Assembly: GCF_017498085.1 (NCBI RefSeq)
Contig: NZ_JAGBKM010000001.1
Span: 179,021-243,020, forward strand
Length of the DNA: 64,000 bases
DNA from: Psychrobacter coccoides
GTDB lineage: Bacteria > Pseudomonadota > Gammaproteobacteria > Pseudomonadales > Moraxellaceae
Direction: 5' to 3'
A model generated the notes under the pieces. The model made no database searches. It saw only the letters and a program-made list of their open reading frames with translations, and was not told the origin of the DNA. How positions within the stretch are numbered: the first letter of the stretch is position 1; each line of letters begins with the position of its first letter. The position numbers were made by a program, and so were the translations under genes. Below, piece after piece: positions 44,980-54,183 of this stretch.

Positions 44980-45789
44980 CTAGAACTTATACAACAAGCC
45001 AAGCGTGGTACGTGATTCGGTACGTGAGTCAACCATCGGACTATCGTATTGCTCATCCGCTAGATAGCTTAAGCTTTGATTGGCAAACCCTGCCCACTTA
45101 TCATTAAAGTCATAATTGGCGCTGATATTGATATAGGGGTTAAAGCTTGAGTCAGGACGATAAGCGGCGACGCCAGTACGAGTGGCTTCGGCATCGCTGA
45201 CGCCATAGTAGTAGTCATTGTAGTCTTTGTTTTTCCACTCGATACCGATACTAGGATAGACCGTCAGCTTGTCTTTAGACACCCGAGCCAGATAGGTCAA
45301 GCGTCCAAAGGTGCCATCATTGCGCCCCAGTACGTCGGTAGCAATCTGGCCACGGAAACCGCCAATAGGCGTGCGGCGTAGATAAGTGACACCTGCAGCG
45401 GCTGACCACTTGCGCTTATCAAGGCCTTGCAGTGCGCCATTGGCATCGTCAGGATCGAACTGGCTGCCAGCAAGCTGAGCGTAAGCGGATAGCTGATTGG
45501 TGCCATCATTGATGAGATAAGCACCAGCTTGGGCACCACGTGCATAGATTTTATTGTTGTCATAAAATACGCCCGGCAATACGCGCACTTCGGTGCTGTC
45601 TTCCATATCGTAGCCTGAGCTGACGATCATGGCGTTTGCCCCGACACTCAGCTGGGCATCTTGATCGGCTGGCAGGTTTTTGAAGGGGGCAGCAGTTGCC
45701 ACACCAGCGGCACTGAATAATAGAGTCGCCGCCAATGCGCTATAAAGAGTGCCAGTAGGAAGGTTGGATAGCGCTGCAAGTTTAAACAT
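44980..45789 (-). CDS. MipA/OmpV-family outer-membrane protein
   Basis: 269 residues. A signal peptide ends near residue 33 (ATAAPF). The mature part forms an outer-membrane barrel of the MipA/OmpV type: alternating strands (NKIYARGAQAGAYLI, LSAYAQLAGSQFDPDD), the family signature YYYGVSDAEATRTGVAAYRPDSSFNPYINISANYDFNDKW, and a C-terminal TTLGLLYKF ending in Phe. In E. coli MipA interacts with MltA in murein maintenance, and related proteins affect antibiotic uptake; the role here is unknown. Promoter region contains family 1 copy E. Confidence 0.85.
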   Translation of the reverse strand: MFKLAALSNLPTGTLYSALAATLLFSAAGVATAAPFKNLPADQDAQLSVGANAMIVSSGYDMEDSTEVRVLPGVFYDNNKIYARGAQAGAYLINDGTNQLSAYAQLAGSQFDPDDANGALQGLDKRKWSAAAGVTYLRRTPIGGFRGQIATDVLGRNDGTFGRLTYLARVSKDKLTVYPSIGIEWKNKDYNDYYYGVSDAEATRTGVAAYRPDSSFNPYINISANYDFNDKWAGFANQSLSYLADEQYDSPMVDSRTESRTTLGLLYKF

Positions 45790-45851
45790 AACTTAGTCTC
45801 GTTAGTAGGTGACAGTATGGAAGTAAATGAGTAGAAAAGGCCAAATTTAAG

Positions 45852-46002
45852 GTATAGTCAATTCGAAATAAAATCGATACGTCTATAATTGTCGTGCTAC
45901 TGGTACAAACTTTCCTTGCTTGCTGTGCGCTTCGCACTTTTCGAAGCTGCACAAAATTTATCCCAGTAGCACTGTATCGGTTTTAAAGTGTATCAACTAT
46001 AG
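45852..46002. repeat. Family 1 palindromic repeat, copy E
   Basis: About 150 bp, forward orientation. GTGCTACTGGTACAAACTTT and its partner AAATTTATCCCAGTAGCAC flank a hairpin with GCGCTTCGCAC; ends ATAGTCAATTC and TCAACTATAG. More diverged than C and D. Upstream of the MipA-like gene. Confidence 0.72.
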
Positions 46003-46051
46003 ATACTCTGTATTCATACTCTATTGATTAATCATAGATAAGTATGACGGT

Positions 46052-46972
46052 TTACTCAATGGTTTTTAGTATCTCGATGATTTGCCAGTGGATGTCTTGC
46101 CACCACCAGATAAAACCAAGCGTAATAACCAACATCACTATCCAAGGCAACAGTCGCCAGATTACAGCGGGCTTGGCAGAGATATTTGCTTGGGCAGAGA
46201 CAGTGCGAACATGGTAAGGGTATATGGTTGAGTCCATAGGCATGTCGCTGTCAGTATGGCTGCCAATAGGTGCATCAATATCGTCAGTTTGCTCGGTCGG
46301 ATAACGGTTTTGATAGATAGGTATGCTAGGAATGGCCTGCTGCTTGGCTGCCATGTGACGATGAGCGACCGCAAACCCCAGTGCGATCACCAGTCCTGTA
46401 ATAGCCCCACCGATATGACCTGCATTATCAATCCCTGGTACAGCAAAACCATAGACCAAGTTGATGCCCATAATAAACACCAAACTTTTGAGATTGAGCA
46501 CCATGCCATTGACCGATATCTTAAACAGTGCGGCAATGAGTAGGGCAGCGCCGATACCCATGATGCCACCAGAGGCGCCAGCTGAAAGCCCTGGCTGTCC
46601 CGTACCGTCCAAGATACCTAGCCAGGTGACATGATTGTTGAGTAAGTTACCGCCGATTGCGGCCAGTAAAAATAAGGCCAAAAACTTAGCAGAACCAAAC
46701 ATAGGCTCAGCGACTTGCCCAAAGAAATACATCGCAAAACCATTGAACAATAAGTGCATCAAACCAATATGCAAAAACGCACTACTGACCAAGCGCCACG
46801 GCTGATCGCCCATCGTAAATGGCAGGGCATTAGCGCCCCACTTGAGTAGCGCCTCTGTCGAGGGGTTATTGATATCGACACCAGTCAGCACTTGCATGAT
46901 AAACAGCCCAATGAAGCTGACTAAGAGCAGTGCGGTGACAGGTGCGGTTTTTAATAGGTTCTGTATGGTCAT
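46052..46972 (-). CDS. Rhomboid intramembrane serine protease
   Basis: 306 residues with six core membrane segments and a seventh hydrophobic segment near the C-terminus. Catalytic pair: Ser134 in GASGGIMG (GxSG) and His186 in AGHIGGA; HLLFNGFAMYFFG near residue 73 carries the supporting His and Asn. It cuts single-pass proteins in the inner membrane. A ~60-residue soluble loop after TM6 is unusual but common in proteobacterial versions. It is last in a set of three genes with lldD and a glutaredoxin-like gene; 53 bp from lldD. Confidence 0.88.
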   Translation of the reverse strand: MTIQNLLKTAPVTALLLVSFIGLFIMQVLTGVDINNPSTEALLKWGANALPFTMGDQPWRLVSSAFLHIGLMHLLFNGFAMYFFGQVAEPMFGSAKFLALFLLAAIGGNLLNNHVTWLGILDGTGQPGLSAGASGGIMGIGAALLIAALFKISVNGMVLNLKSLVFIMGINLVYGFAVPGIDNAGHIGGAITGLVIALGFAVAHRHMAAKQQAIPSIPIYQNRYPTEQTDDIDAPIGSHTDSDMPMDSTIYPYHVRTVSAQANISAKPAVIWRLLPWIVMLVITLGFIWWWQDIHWQIIEILKTIE

Positions 46973-47025
46973 AGGTTTTTGTGCCTATTACAAATGATTG
47001 ATAAAGAAGATTAAAAAATACATGG

Positions 47026-48216
47026 TCAAAAAGGCGGTGCCATCTTGAGATGCTCATAAGTGCCTTTGACTAAAATATCATCTGTCACTTGGTTGATATC
47101 GGTATGACCACAAAACGCCATACTGATATCGCACTCGTTATAGATAATCTCAAGTGCACGGCGCACACCGTCTTCGCCGTAAGCACCCAATCCATACAAA
47201 AATGACCGCCCGATCATCGTTCCTTTGGCACCAAGTGCGAGGGCTTTGAGCACATCTTGACCAGAGCGAATGCCACTGTCCAGCCAAATCTCGATGGCGC
47301 TGTTTTCGGACTGTACTGCCTGCACGATGTCACTCAAAGCGGCGATGGAAGAGGGCGCACCGTCCAACTGCCGACCACCATGGTTTGACACCACCAGCGC
47401 ATCAGCACCGCTACGAGCCGCCAGTATCGCATCTTCTGGCTCCATAATGCCTTTAATGATGAGCTTGCCGCCCCAAGCGTCTTTGATACGTGCCACATCA
47501 TCCCAGCTCAGCCTTGGATCAAATTGTTCTGCTGTCCATGCCGACAGCGACGACATATCAGCAACGTTTTTGGCATGACCGACGATATTACCAAAGGTGC
47601 GTCTTTTGGTGCCGAGCATATTCATGCACCATTGAGGCTTGGTCATCAGATTCAAAATATTGGCAAGCGTGGGCTTTGGCGGCGCTGAAAGACCGTTTTT
47701 GATGTCTTTATGACGCTGGCCGAGCACCTGCAAATCAGCAGTCAGGATAAGCGCTGAACAGTTGGCGTCTTTGGCACGGCGTATCAGGTTTGCCATAAAT
47801 TCCTGATCACGCATCACATACAGCTGAAACCAAAATGGCGCACTGGTATGGCTCGCCACATCTTCAATGGAGCAAATACTCATGGTCGAGAGCGAAAACG
47901 GCACACCGAACTTTTCTGCTGCCCGTGCCGCATGAATCTCCCCGTCTGCCCACATCATACCAGTAAAGCCTGTCGGAGCGATGGCGACTGGCATTTTGAT
48001 TTGTTCGCCAATCATCTGCGTGGCAAGGCTGCGGTTATCCATATCTACCAATACCCGCTGACGCAGCTTGATACGGTCAAAGTCGGTCTCGTTGCTACGG
48101 TAGGTAGTCTGTGTCCATGAGCCTGAATCGACATAGTCATAAAACATACGCGGCACTTTACGCTCGGCCACACAGCGCAAATCTTCAATCTCAGTGATTT
48201 TTTTTAAGTCTTTCAT
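47026..48216 (-). CDS. lldD: FMN-dependent L-lactate dehydrogenase
   Basis: 396 residues, the usual length for LldD. It oxidises L-lactate to pyruvate and passes electrons to quinones at the inner membrane. FMN barrel motifs: PVAIAPTGFTGMMWADGE near residue 82, MDRD-type QLYVMRDQEF, active-site SNHGGRQLDGAPSSI (His and Arg) near 282, and DSGIRSGQDVLKALALGAK. No LldP permease or LldR regulator is adjacent. Other alpha-hydroxy-acid oxidases share the fold, so substrate rests on resemblance and length. GAGAAA precedes the ATG. Confidence 0.88.
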   Translation of the reverse strand: MKDLKKITEIEDLRCVAERKVPRMFYDYVDSGSWTQTTYRSNETDFDRIKLRQRVLVDMDNRSLATQMIGEQIKMPVAIAPTGFTGMMWADGEIHAARAAEKFGVPFSLSTMSICSIEDVASHTSAPFWFQLYVMRDQEFMANLIRRAKDANCSALILTADLQVLGQRHKDIKNGLSAPPKPTLANILNLMTKPQWCMNMLGTKRRTFGNIVGHAKNVADMSSLSAWTAEQFDPRLSWDDVARIKDAWGGKLIIKGIMEPEDAILAARSGADALVVSNHGGRQLDGAPSSIAALSDIVQAVQSENSAIEIWLDSGIRSGQDVLKALALGAKGTMIGRSFLYGLGAYGEDGVRRALEIIYNECDISMAFCGHTDINQVTDDILVKGTYEHLKMAPPF

Positions 48217-48237
48217 GCGTTTCTCGCTCTTAGGGTT

Positions 48238-48561
48238 TTATGATGCCGCTAGCAACTGCTGCAAGTCCATAACCGAAAATGGATAATCTAGGCGCTTTGA
48301 TGGCGTCAAGAGTACAGGGATGGTCGTGGCAAATTTCATCATCAAAGCTTCATCAAAGTCAGCAATATCGACCAACTGATACTCAATAGGGTACACGGCA
48401 CCGAAGCGTGTCAGTAGCTGCTCTGCTAGCTCACACAGGTGACAGTTGGAGGTGCCAAGCAACCACCATTTAGTGCTATTGTCAGGCGTATTAAGGCTTG
48501 GCTTTGCATTTATTATCTCTGCCCGCAATGCTGTTATATTATTGTCGTTTTGCATTTTCAT
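48238..48561 (-). CDS. Glutaredoxin-like protein
   Basis: 107 residues. A thioredoxin-fold protein with CHLC (CxxC) near residue 41 in TSNCHLCELAEQLLTRFGAVYP and the cis-Pro segment TTIPVLL near 85, as in the YruB/DUF836 glutaredoxin-like family. The first ~30 residues are a polar extension. Next gene is lldD, 21 bp downstream, so they form one unit. A thiol-redox role is reasonable; the partner is unknown. Confidence 0.8.
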   Translation of the reverse strand: MKMQNDNNITALRAEIINAKPSLNTPDNSTKWWLLGTSNCHLCELAEQLLTRFGAVYPIEYQLVDIADFDEALMMKFATTIPVLLTPSKRLDYPFSVMDLQQLLAAS

Positions 48562-49104
48562 TCTCTTAGCCTAATGCTAGGGCGTGTCTTTAATTCAAAT
48601 GATGATATCTAAATGGGCTAGAAATAAATGGCTAAATTTTGTCATACTGCGTCAAATAACTGATTAATATCCCGATATTATCTGCGTTATTTTCCTTGTC
48701 TGACAGCAATTTATCTCATTTTTATGACCATTTTTAAAATGAAGATACGCCCTAGTTAAAAACTGTTTTTTCTTGGTAATTTGATTAAATATACCTATAT
48801 AGGTATGACGTTATAGGTACGACTTGGATACATGATAAAGAAGACGGAGAAATAATGACAGCGATTGTGAGATTAGGTAAGATGACGTGCGGTTTATAAG
48901 TATCCACTTAAATTACCCATTTTCAATTTATCTATCTGAATATATACTGGGCTAAAGCCATAGCCTACGACAGTCAATATTAAGTTAAGCGTCCGTTATT
49001 TAACTTAACTTATTTATAGTCATCTAGTTTTATAGTCATCTAGTTTTGTAGTCGTCCTATCTACTTTATCTCACTCTCTTCTTAACCCCTTGGATATCAC
49101 ACCC
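48562..49104. other. Intergenic region with a complete MITE-like element
   Basis: Holds the family 3 element at 48580-48752. The rest (~350 bp) is AT-rich with three near-repeats of TATAGTCATCTAGTTT between about 49013 and 49050, and no ORF. Confidence 0.5.
48580..48752. repeat. MITE-like element, complete (family 3)
   Basis: 173 bp with imperfect inverted ends GGGCGTGTCTTTAATTCAAA and the complement of ATTTTTAAAATGAAGATACG, flanked by TA on each side within a CTAG target. The right part matches 1-91 closely. It has no ORF. Ends and target resemble IS5-family (IS427 group) elements, so it may be moved by a transposase encoded elsewhere. Confidence 0.7.
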
Positions 49105-49782
49105 ATGACAAGCTTTGGCAAATTTATCAAACGGTTTTTATTGGCGTTTATGCTGTTGGTGGTGGTTTTTCATGTATTGGTCGCAGGCTTGCTGCTGATT
49201 TGGAAAACGCAGCCGATTAATAATAGCATGTTTATGTTGACCCATCGTCTCACAGGCGGCACAGTAACCCAGACTTGGGCGGAGTACGATGCCATCGCCA
49301 AATCTGCCAAACAAGCTGCGATTGCCAGTGAAGATGCCAAGTTTAGTCAGCATAACGGCTTTGATCTTGAAGGCATCGAGGTGGCTCGCAAAAAAAACGA
49401 AGCAACGGGCAAGATGTCTGCTGGCGGGTCGACCATTACCCAGCAGCTGGCCAAAAACTTATTTTTGACCTCGCACCGCTCTTATATTCGTAAAGGCGAG
49501 GAAGCCATTATCACGGTGATGATTGAAACCCTGTGGGACAAACAGCGTATCTTGACGGCGTATCTCAATGTGGCCGAGTTTGGCAAGGGCATATATGGCA
49601 TTGAGGCAGCCGCTCAGCATTATTTTCATAAGTCTGCCGCCAAGCTGAATCGGGATGAATCGGCGTTATTAATCAGTATGTTGACCAACCCCAAGTACTA
49701 TCAAGACAACCAAAACGACAGACGCCTGCGCAACAAGCAGCGCATTGTTAAAAAGCGCATGAACAGTGCTGCGTTACCATAA
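49105..49782 (+). CDS. mtgA: Monofunctional peptidoglycan glycosyltransferase
   Basis: About 225 residues. One N-terminal membrane anchor (LLAFMLLVVVFHVLVAGLLLIW), then the GT51 domain: AIASEDAKFSQHNGFDLEGIE with the catalytic Glu, and GGSTITQQLAKNLFLTSHRSYIRKGEEA. It polymerises lipid II into glycan strands without a transpeptidase domain. I take the ATG at 49105; an in-frame TTG upstream at 49090 is less likely. Monocistronic. Confidence 0.94.
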   Translation: MTSFGKFIKRFLLAFMLLVVVFHVLVAGLLLIWKTQPINNSMFMLTHRLTGGTVTQTWAEYDAIAKSAKQAAIASEDAKFSQHNGFDLEGIEVARKKNEATGKMSAGGSTITQQLAKNLFLTSHRSYIRKGEEAIITVMIETLWDKQRILTAYLNVAEFGKGIYGIEAAAQHYFHKSAAKLNRDESALLISMLTNPKYYQDNQNDRRLRNKQRIVKKRMNSAALP

Positions 49783-49957
49783 CAAGAGGCTGATAGGCCG
49801 GTGATAAGATGATTCAAAGGGATTTACCATATAAGGAGCGTCATTATATAGTTGCAGCGCCATACAGTTGCGGTAATATAAGGATAACTATATGTCGCTC
49901 ACCACTGGCGGATTAGCGGGGGTGTGCGGCACATGATAATAAATAGGGAGCGATGGT

Positions 49958-52207
49958 ATGGCACAGGCAAAAAAAAGTCAAAATAGCGACAGTCAAAGCA
50001 ATAAGAGCAACACCCAAGATGACCGTACTCAGCAAACTCAGACACCGGACAGTCTCAATCATTTAGCAAACATCATAGCCAGTCACAGCCAAACACAAGT
50101 GTCTTGGCAGCGCTCTGAAGATGGCAGCTACTCACCGAGCAGCTTTATCAACCGTGACTTGTCTTTATTGCAGTTCAATTTACGTGTATTGGCACAAGCC
50201 GCCAGTCCGCATCATCCACTGCTTGAGCGCCTGTTCTTTCTGATTATATTTTCATCCAATATGGACGAGTTTTTTGAGATTCGTGTGGCAGGTCTCATAC
50301 AAAAGCTCAATCATGGCGATGTCAGCAACACGCCTCAAGGCATGCGCCCCAGTGAAGTGCTCAAAGAGATATCCTTGGTCGCCCATGACGCTATCGATGA
50401 GCAGTATCGCATACTCAATGACGCCTTGTTACCCGCTCTGGCCGAGCAAGACATCCGCTACCTAAAGCGTGATGAGCTCAATAGTGAGCAGTCTGCATGG
50501 ATGAAGCGCTACTTCACTGAGCAAGTGTCGCCTGTGTTGACACCGATCAGTATCGATCCTGCGCATCCATTTCCACGGCTGGTCAATAAGAGCCTAAATT
50601 TCATCGCCACTTTGGAGGGCAAAGACGCCTTTGGTCGAGATATCAATCTCGCTATTGTCCCTGCACCCCGTAGCCTACCACGTGTCATACGTCTGCCAGA
50701 TGAGCTGACAGGGGGCAAAGAGCACCACGTCATGCTATCAGCAGTGATTCATGAGCACATCGGCGAGCTGTTTCCGGGTATGAGTGTCACAGGTTGCCAC
50801 CAGTTTAGACTGACACGCAATGCAGATTTGGACTTAGCAGATGATGTCGACGACATTGCCAAAGCCTTAGAAGGTGAGCTCGAAAACCGCCGCTTCGGTG
50901 ATAAAGTACGCCTCGAGGTCACCACCGACTGTCCTGCGCCCATCAGCGATTACCTGCTTAATGAGTTTGAGCTGCACCATGAGCAGCTATACCGAGTCAA
51001 TGGGCCTGTGAACTTAACACGCCTGCTGTTTGACTTTAACATTCCAGGACTGCGTTATGAGCCCTTCACCCACATCGTACCCAAACCCTTTCGCCGTGAG
51101 TTTGACAAGCTAGATCGATCGACCAGTATGTTTGGTGCTATGCGCAAGTCTGATGTATTGGTACACCATCCTTTTCATGCGTTTTCACCCGTGGTCAATC
51201 TATTGCGTCAAGCTGCCAGTGATCCCAAGGTACTGGCGATTAAGCAGACCTTATATCGCTCTGGGACCAACTCAGAGATTGTTCAAGCGCTGGCCGCTGC
51301 CGCTCGTAATGGTAAAGAGGTCACCGCTGTCATCGAGCTGCGTGCTCGTTTTGACGAGGCGTCCAATATCGCTGTCGCCAACTATCTGCAAGAGGCTGGA
51401 GCGGTCGTCGTCTATGGTATCGTCGGTTATAAGACCCATGCAAAACTGATGCTTATCGTGCGCCGTGAGGAGGACCGTATCCGCCGCTACGTGCACTTAG
51501 GGACAGGCAACTATCATGCAGGTAATGCCAAAGTCTATACGGACTATGGTTTGTTTACCGCTGACTATGATATCTCAGAGGATGTCCATAAAATATTTCA
51601 AGAGCTGACCGGAATGGGCAAGCCCGCCAATCTCAAAAAGCTACTGCATGCGCCTTTTACGTTGCATGACAAACTGATGCGCTTTATCGATGCTGAGATC
51701 GCTCATGCCAAGGCTGGCAAGCGTGCTCATATCATCGTCAAAGTAAATGCTTTGACCGAGCGTCGATTGATTGCCAAGCTCTATGATGCGTCACAAGCAG
51801 GGGTAAAGATTGAGCTGATATTGCGTTCTATCTGTTGTCTGCGTCCCCAAGTCAAAGGACTGTCTGAAAACATCACGGTTCGCTCTGTAGTGGGACGCTT
51901 TTTGGAGCACACTCGTGTCTATTATTTTTATAATAACGGCGATGAGCGCATGTATTGTGGTAGCGCCGATTGGATGGATCGCAATCTATTTCACCGTGTC
52001 GAAGTGGCATTTCCGATCGAAAATAAAAAACTGTTTGCTCAGATTTATAAAGACGGTCTACAAAACTATCTAAAGGACAATATGCAGGCTTGGACCCTAG
52101 ATGGTACGGGTGCATGGACGCAAGTCCAGCCTAAACCCAATGAGCCTATACATATCGCTCAAGAGCACTTGCTAAAAACCATCAACCATGTGGGAGAAAC
52201 CAGCTAG
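49958..52207 (+). CDS. ppk1: Polyphosphate kinase 1
   Basis: 749 residues, normal after a disordered Gln/Ser-rich N-terminus of ~50 residues. PPK1 transfers the gamma phosphate of ATP to polyphosphate. The N domain ([17 protein letters not shown]), and the two PLD-like halves: [37 protein letters not shown] with the phosphorylatable His, and [10 protein letters not shown]; a C-terminal [15 protein letters not shown] with the second His. GGGAG precedes the ATG. Its downstream neighbours are small acidic proteins. Confidence 0.96.
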   Translation: MAQAKKSQNSDSQSNKSNTQDDRTQQTQTPDSLNHLANIIASHSQTQVSWQRSEDGSYSPSSFINRDLSLLQFNLRVLAQAASPHHPLLERLFFLIIFSSNMDEFFEIRVAGLIQKLNHGDVSNTPQGMRPSEVLKEISLVAHDAIDEQYRILNDALLPALAEQDIRYLKRDELNSEQSAWMKRYFTEQVSPVLTPISIDPAHPFPRLVNKSLNFIATLEGKDAFGRDINLAIVPAPRSLPRVIRLPDELTGGKEHHVMLSAVIHEHIGELFPGMSVTGCHQFRLTRNADLDLADDVDDIAKALEGELENRRFGDKVRLEVTTDCPAPISDYLLNEFELHHEQLYRVNGPVNLTRLLFDFNIPGLRYEPFTHIVPKPFRREFDKLDRSTSMFGAMRKSDVLVHHPFHAFSPVVNLLRQAASDPKVLAIKQTLYRSGTNSEIVQALAAAARNGKEVTAVIELRARFDEASNIAVANYLQEAGAVVVYGIVGYKTHAKLMLIVRREEDRIRRYVHLGTGNYHAGNAKVYTDYGLFTADYDISEDVHKIFQELTGMGKPANLKKLLHAPFTLHDKLMRFIDAEIAHAKAGKRAHIIVKVNALTERRLIAKLYDASQAGVKIELILRSICCLRPQVKGLSENITVRSVVGRFLEHTRVYYFYNNGDERMYCGSADWMDRNLFHRVEVAFPIENKKLFAQIYKDGLQNYLKDNMQAWTLDGTGAWTQVQPKPNEPIHIAQEHLLKTINHVGETS

Positions 52208-52523
52208 AGCCGCCTGAACGCTTTATATCAACTCTTTTTATATCCAATTTTACAACGCATATTGTCGACTGGGTTTTTATGCTTGACATGGAGACCCACG
52301 ATACGCTGCAGTTACAAACCTTGTTTTCTCCTCACATTTATTCACATATTGATACTGCCGTACACTGGTTAAGGCGTGCAGCATCTCATTATAATAAAGT
52401 CATCTGTGATAAATAAAAAAGCACGTCATATCATCATTACACAGACATTACACGGCCCCAATACAAAGGACAGACAGAACCAATAAAAACAGGACTAATA
52501 AAAATAGACCCAATAGGAGTAGA
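52208..52523. other. Intergenic region after ppk1
   Basis: About 316 bp, no clear ORF or terminator with T-run found. It presumably includes the promoter of the small acidic gene set. Confidence 0.4.
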
Positions 52524-52736
52524 GTGATGAGTAATGCCACAAATAATAACGACAACAATAACGACAAAGACGTTTCAGATATCAAAAAAGCAGCCGAACA
52601 TGCAGATAGCGAGCAAATCGAAAAGAATTTAAATAACAATATGGTGACAGAAGACAAACAGGTCAAAACGCCTGAAGCGTTGAGTGAAGACGAAAAAACC
52701 CCTTTTATTGATGACGACTTGCGTACAGATAAATAA
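52524..52736 (+). CDS. Small acidic Asn-rich protein
   Basis: 70 residues, very hydrophilic, with about eighteen Asp/Glu against nine Lys/Arg and about a dozen Asn; no Cys or Trp. It is probably disordered. AGGAGTAGAGTG precedes the ATG, a good ribosome site. I do not recognise it. It is the first of four small acidic genes on the same strand between 52524 and 53885. A stress or hydration role is possible, not shown. Confidence 0.65.
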   Translation: MMSNATNNNDNNNDKDVSDIKKAAEHADSEQIEKNLNNNMVTEDKQVKTPEALSEDEKTPFIDDDLRTDK

Positions 52737-52813
52737 CTTTTTATTCAAAAATTTTGTAAATACTATCAACATAGTATGTGAACCGAATATTATGCGAAAG
52801 CGAGGGATATGCC

Positions 52814-53065
52814 ATGACAGACAATAAGCACATAGATAATGAAGAAAAAGTACTCGTCGATGACCCAGCTGCATCTCGTCCGCTTAACCCAGAAGACAGC
52901 TATGCAGGACGTAAGTACGAGCCAGAGATAGACGGCCCGCAGCAAGCGTCGCAAGAGACAGATGAGATATATGTAGATCCTAGAAAAGAAGAAAATCTGC
53001 CAGCAGGTGGCAAAAATGTCGCTGACTTGGATGCCCGTAAATTGGGTAAGACAGACAACGAGTAG
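52814..53065 (+). CDS. Small acidic hydrophilic protein
   Basis: 83 residues from the ATG at 52814, with GAGGGAT before it; an upstream in-frame ATG at 52778 has no such site. Sequence is polar and charged with Pro-Glu-Asp motifs (PEDSYAGRKYEPEIDGPQ) and PAGGKNVADLDARK. No Cys, no hydrophobic core, probably disordered. Second of the small acidic set; 77 bp after the first. Family unknown. Confidence 0.65.
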   Translation: MTDNKHIDNEEKVLVDDPAASRPLNPEDSYAGRKYEPEIDGPQQASQETDEIYVDPRKEENLPAGGKNVADLDARKLGKTDNE

Positions 53066-53283
53066 TTTCTAAAAATCTCGCTGATTTATATCGCTATCAA
53101 TTTATGGTGTGGTAAAAAAGCTGTAGTAGCATTGACTCAATCTAAAAGTATTGATGTGCTGTTGGGACACTTATCTTAAATGTAGATCGCACCGTCTCAA
53201 TATGATTGATATGGCACATAAATCGTACTAAGAAATGACGACGGCCAGATAAAAATTACTAATATTGATATAAGGATATGATA

Positions 53284-53613
53284 ATGAAAACCAAGGATCC
53301 AGCCTTGACTAAGACACGCATCGCTGATGAAGACAAACACGATAAGATCGAAGACAACACGACTGTAAATAAAGGGACAGACACGTTCGAAAAGGGGATA
53401 GTAGATTCGGAGCATGTCAATGATATGGACAATCCTGCACGTCAACCAGATCGCCGTGATCAAGAAGGTCAGGCCTTTGATGGTGGCGTTAATGAAGATA
53501 CTTTAGCCCCACATACAGTAGGTGATGCGCAGGTAACAGACAGCAATCGCTATGCAAACGTTGATAATGCTCAAAAACGCGTCCTAAATCCTGACGAAAA
53601 AGACTCGCTATAG
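53284..53613 (+). CDS. Small acidic hydrophilic protein
   Basis: 109 residues from the ATG at 53284, which is placed 6 bp after AAGGAT (an in-frame ATG sits at 53278 too). Highly charged with TRIADEDKHDKIEDNTTVNK near the start and ends in PDEKDSL. Contains RRDQEGQAFDGGVNEDTLAPHTVGD in the middle. No Cys or hydrophobic core. Third of the set. Function unknown. Confidence 0.65.
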   Translation: MKTKDPALTKTRIADEDKHDKIEDNTTVNKGTDTFEKGIVDSEHVNDMDNPARQPDRRDQEGQAFDGGVNEDTLAPHTVGDAQVTDSNRYANVDNAQKRVLNPDEKDSL

Positions 53614-53684
53614 AATAAGCGGCATTTGTAATCACAGTGCCATTTATCAGGACGGTGAGCATACCTACCTTATAAGGAGTGCAA

Positions 53685-53885
53685 ATGAGTACCTCAAAGG
53701 ACAAACCCCTGACGCAAGATTATCAGTTACAGGATGCAGACGATAATGATGGCATCGTGCCTGATGATGCCCTACAAAAAGTCAATCCTGCCGCTGCTGA
53801 GCAACAGACCCCTGATCATGACCCACATAACGTCGCTAAAGGCGGCAAAGAGTACGACAGCACGCTCACGGAAAGCAAAGACTGA
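53685..53885 (+). CDS. Small acidic hydrophilic protein
   Basis: 66 residues from the ATG at 53685, which follows AAGGAG. Polar and acidic with DYQLQDADDNDGIVPDDALQ near the start and a HNVAKGGKEYDSTLTESKD end. Shares the overall style (Asp/Glu/Lys, Gly-Gly-Lys, no Cys) with the second gene of the set. A terminator follows at 53961-54006. Confidence 0.65.
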   Translation: MSTSKDKPLTQDYQLQDADDNDGIVPDDALQKVNPAAAEQQTPDHDPHNVAKGGKEYDSTLTESKD

Positions 53886-53960
53886 CCCTGACTGTCTATC
53901 AGTGCTGATGATCAACACTACCGACAATGATGTATGCGGTATGCAGGACATCATTGAAAA

Positions 53961-54006
53961 AAAAGCGTTTACCGAGCATCATTACTTGATCGGTAAACGC
54001 TTTTTT
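53961..54006 (+). terminator. Terminator after the small acidic gene set
   Basis: AAAAGCGTTTACCGA pairs with TCGGTAAACGCTTTT, followed by a T-run. Confidence 0.88.
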
Positions 54007-54069
54007 ATTTGAGTATAACTCAGAACCTCAGTCTTTATTGACTGTCATTGGTACAGAGCTCTGACCTTA

Positions 54070-54180
54070 TCTATAGTCAAGGAGTTTTAAAATCGCTACA
54101 AGGCGACCGACTGCAGATAGTACACGGAGTACATCTAGGGCGGGTAACACCGTAGTGGTTTAAAAGTACTCCGACTATAC
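54070..54180. repeat. Family 2 palindromic repeat, copy 2 (reverse)
   Basis: About 111 bp, the reverse complement of 5542-5651 with about six or seven differences. Ends CTATAGTCAAGGAG and CTCCGACTATAC. Lies just beyond the stop of miaE and before the terminator of the opposite unit, a convergent position. Confidence 0.78.
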
Positions 54181-54183
54181 CTC

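Noticed and set aside
47026..48216. Reading the FMN enzyme as a glycolate or mandelate oxidase
   Set aside because: Length and motifs fit LldD best, although substrate cannot be proven from sequence.
49013..49060. Near-repeats of TATAGTCATCTAGTTT before mtgA
   Set aside because: Two and a half short copies with no palindrome or promoter pattern; kept only as a note in the intergenic entry.
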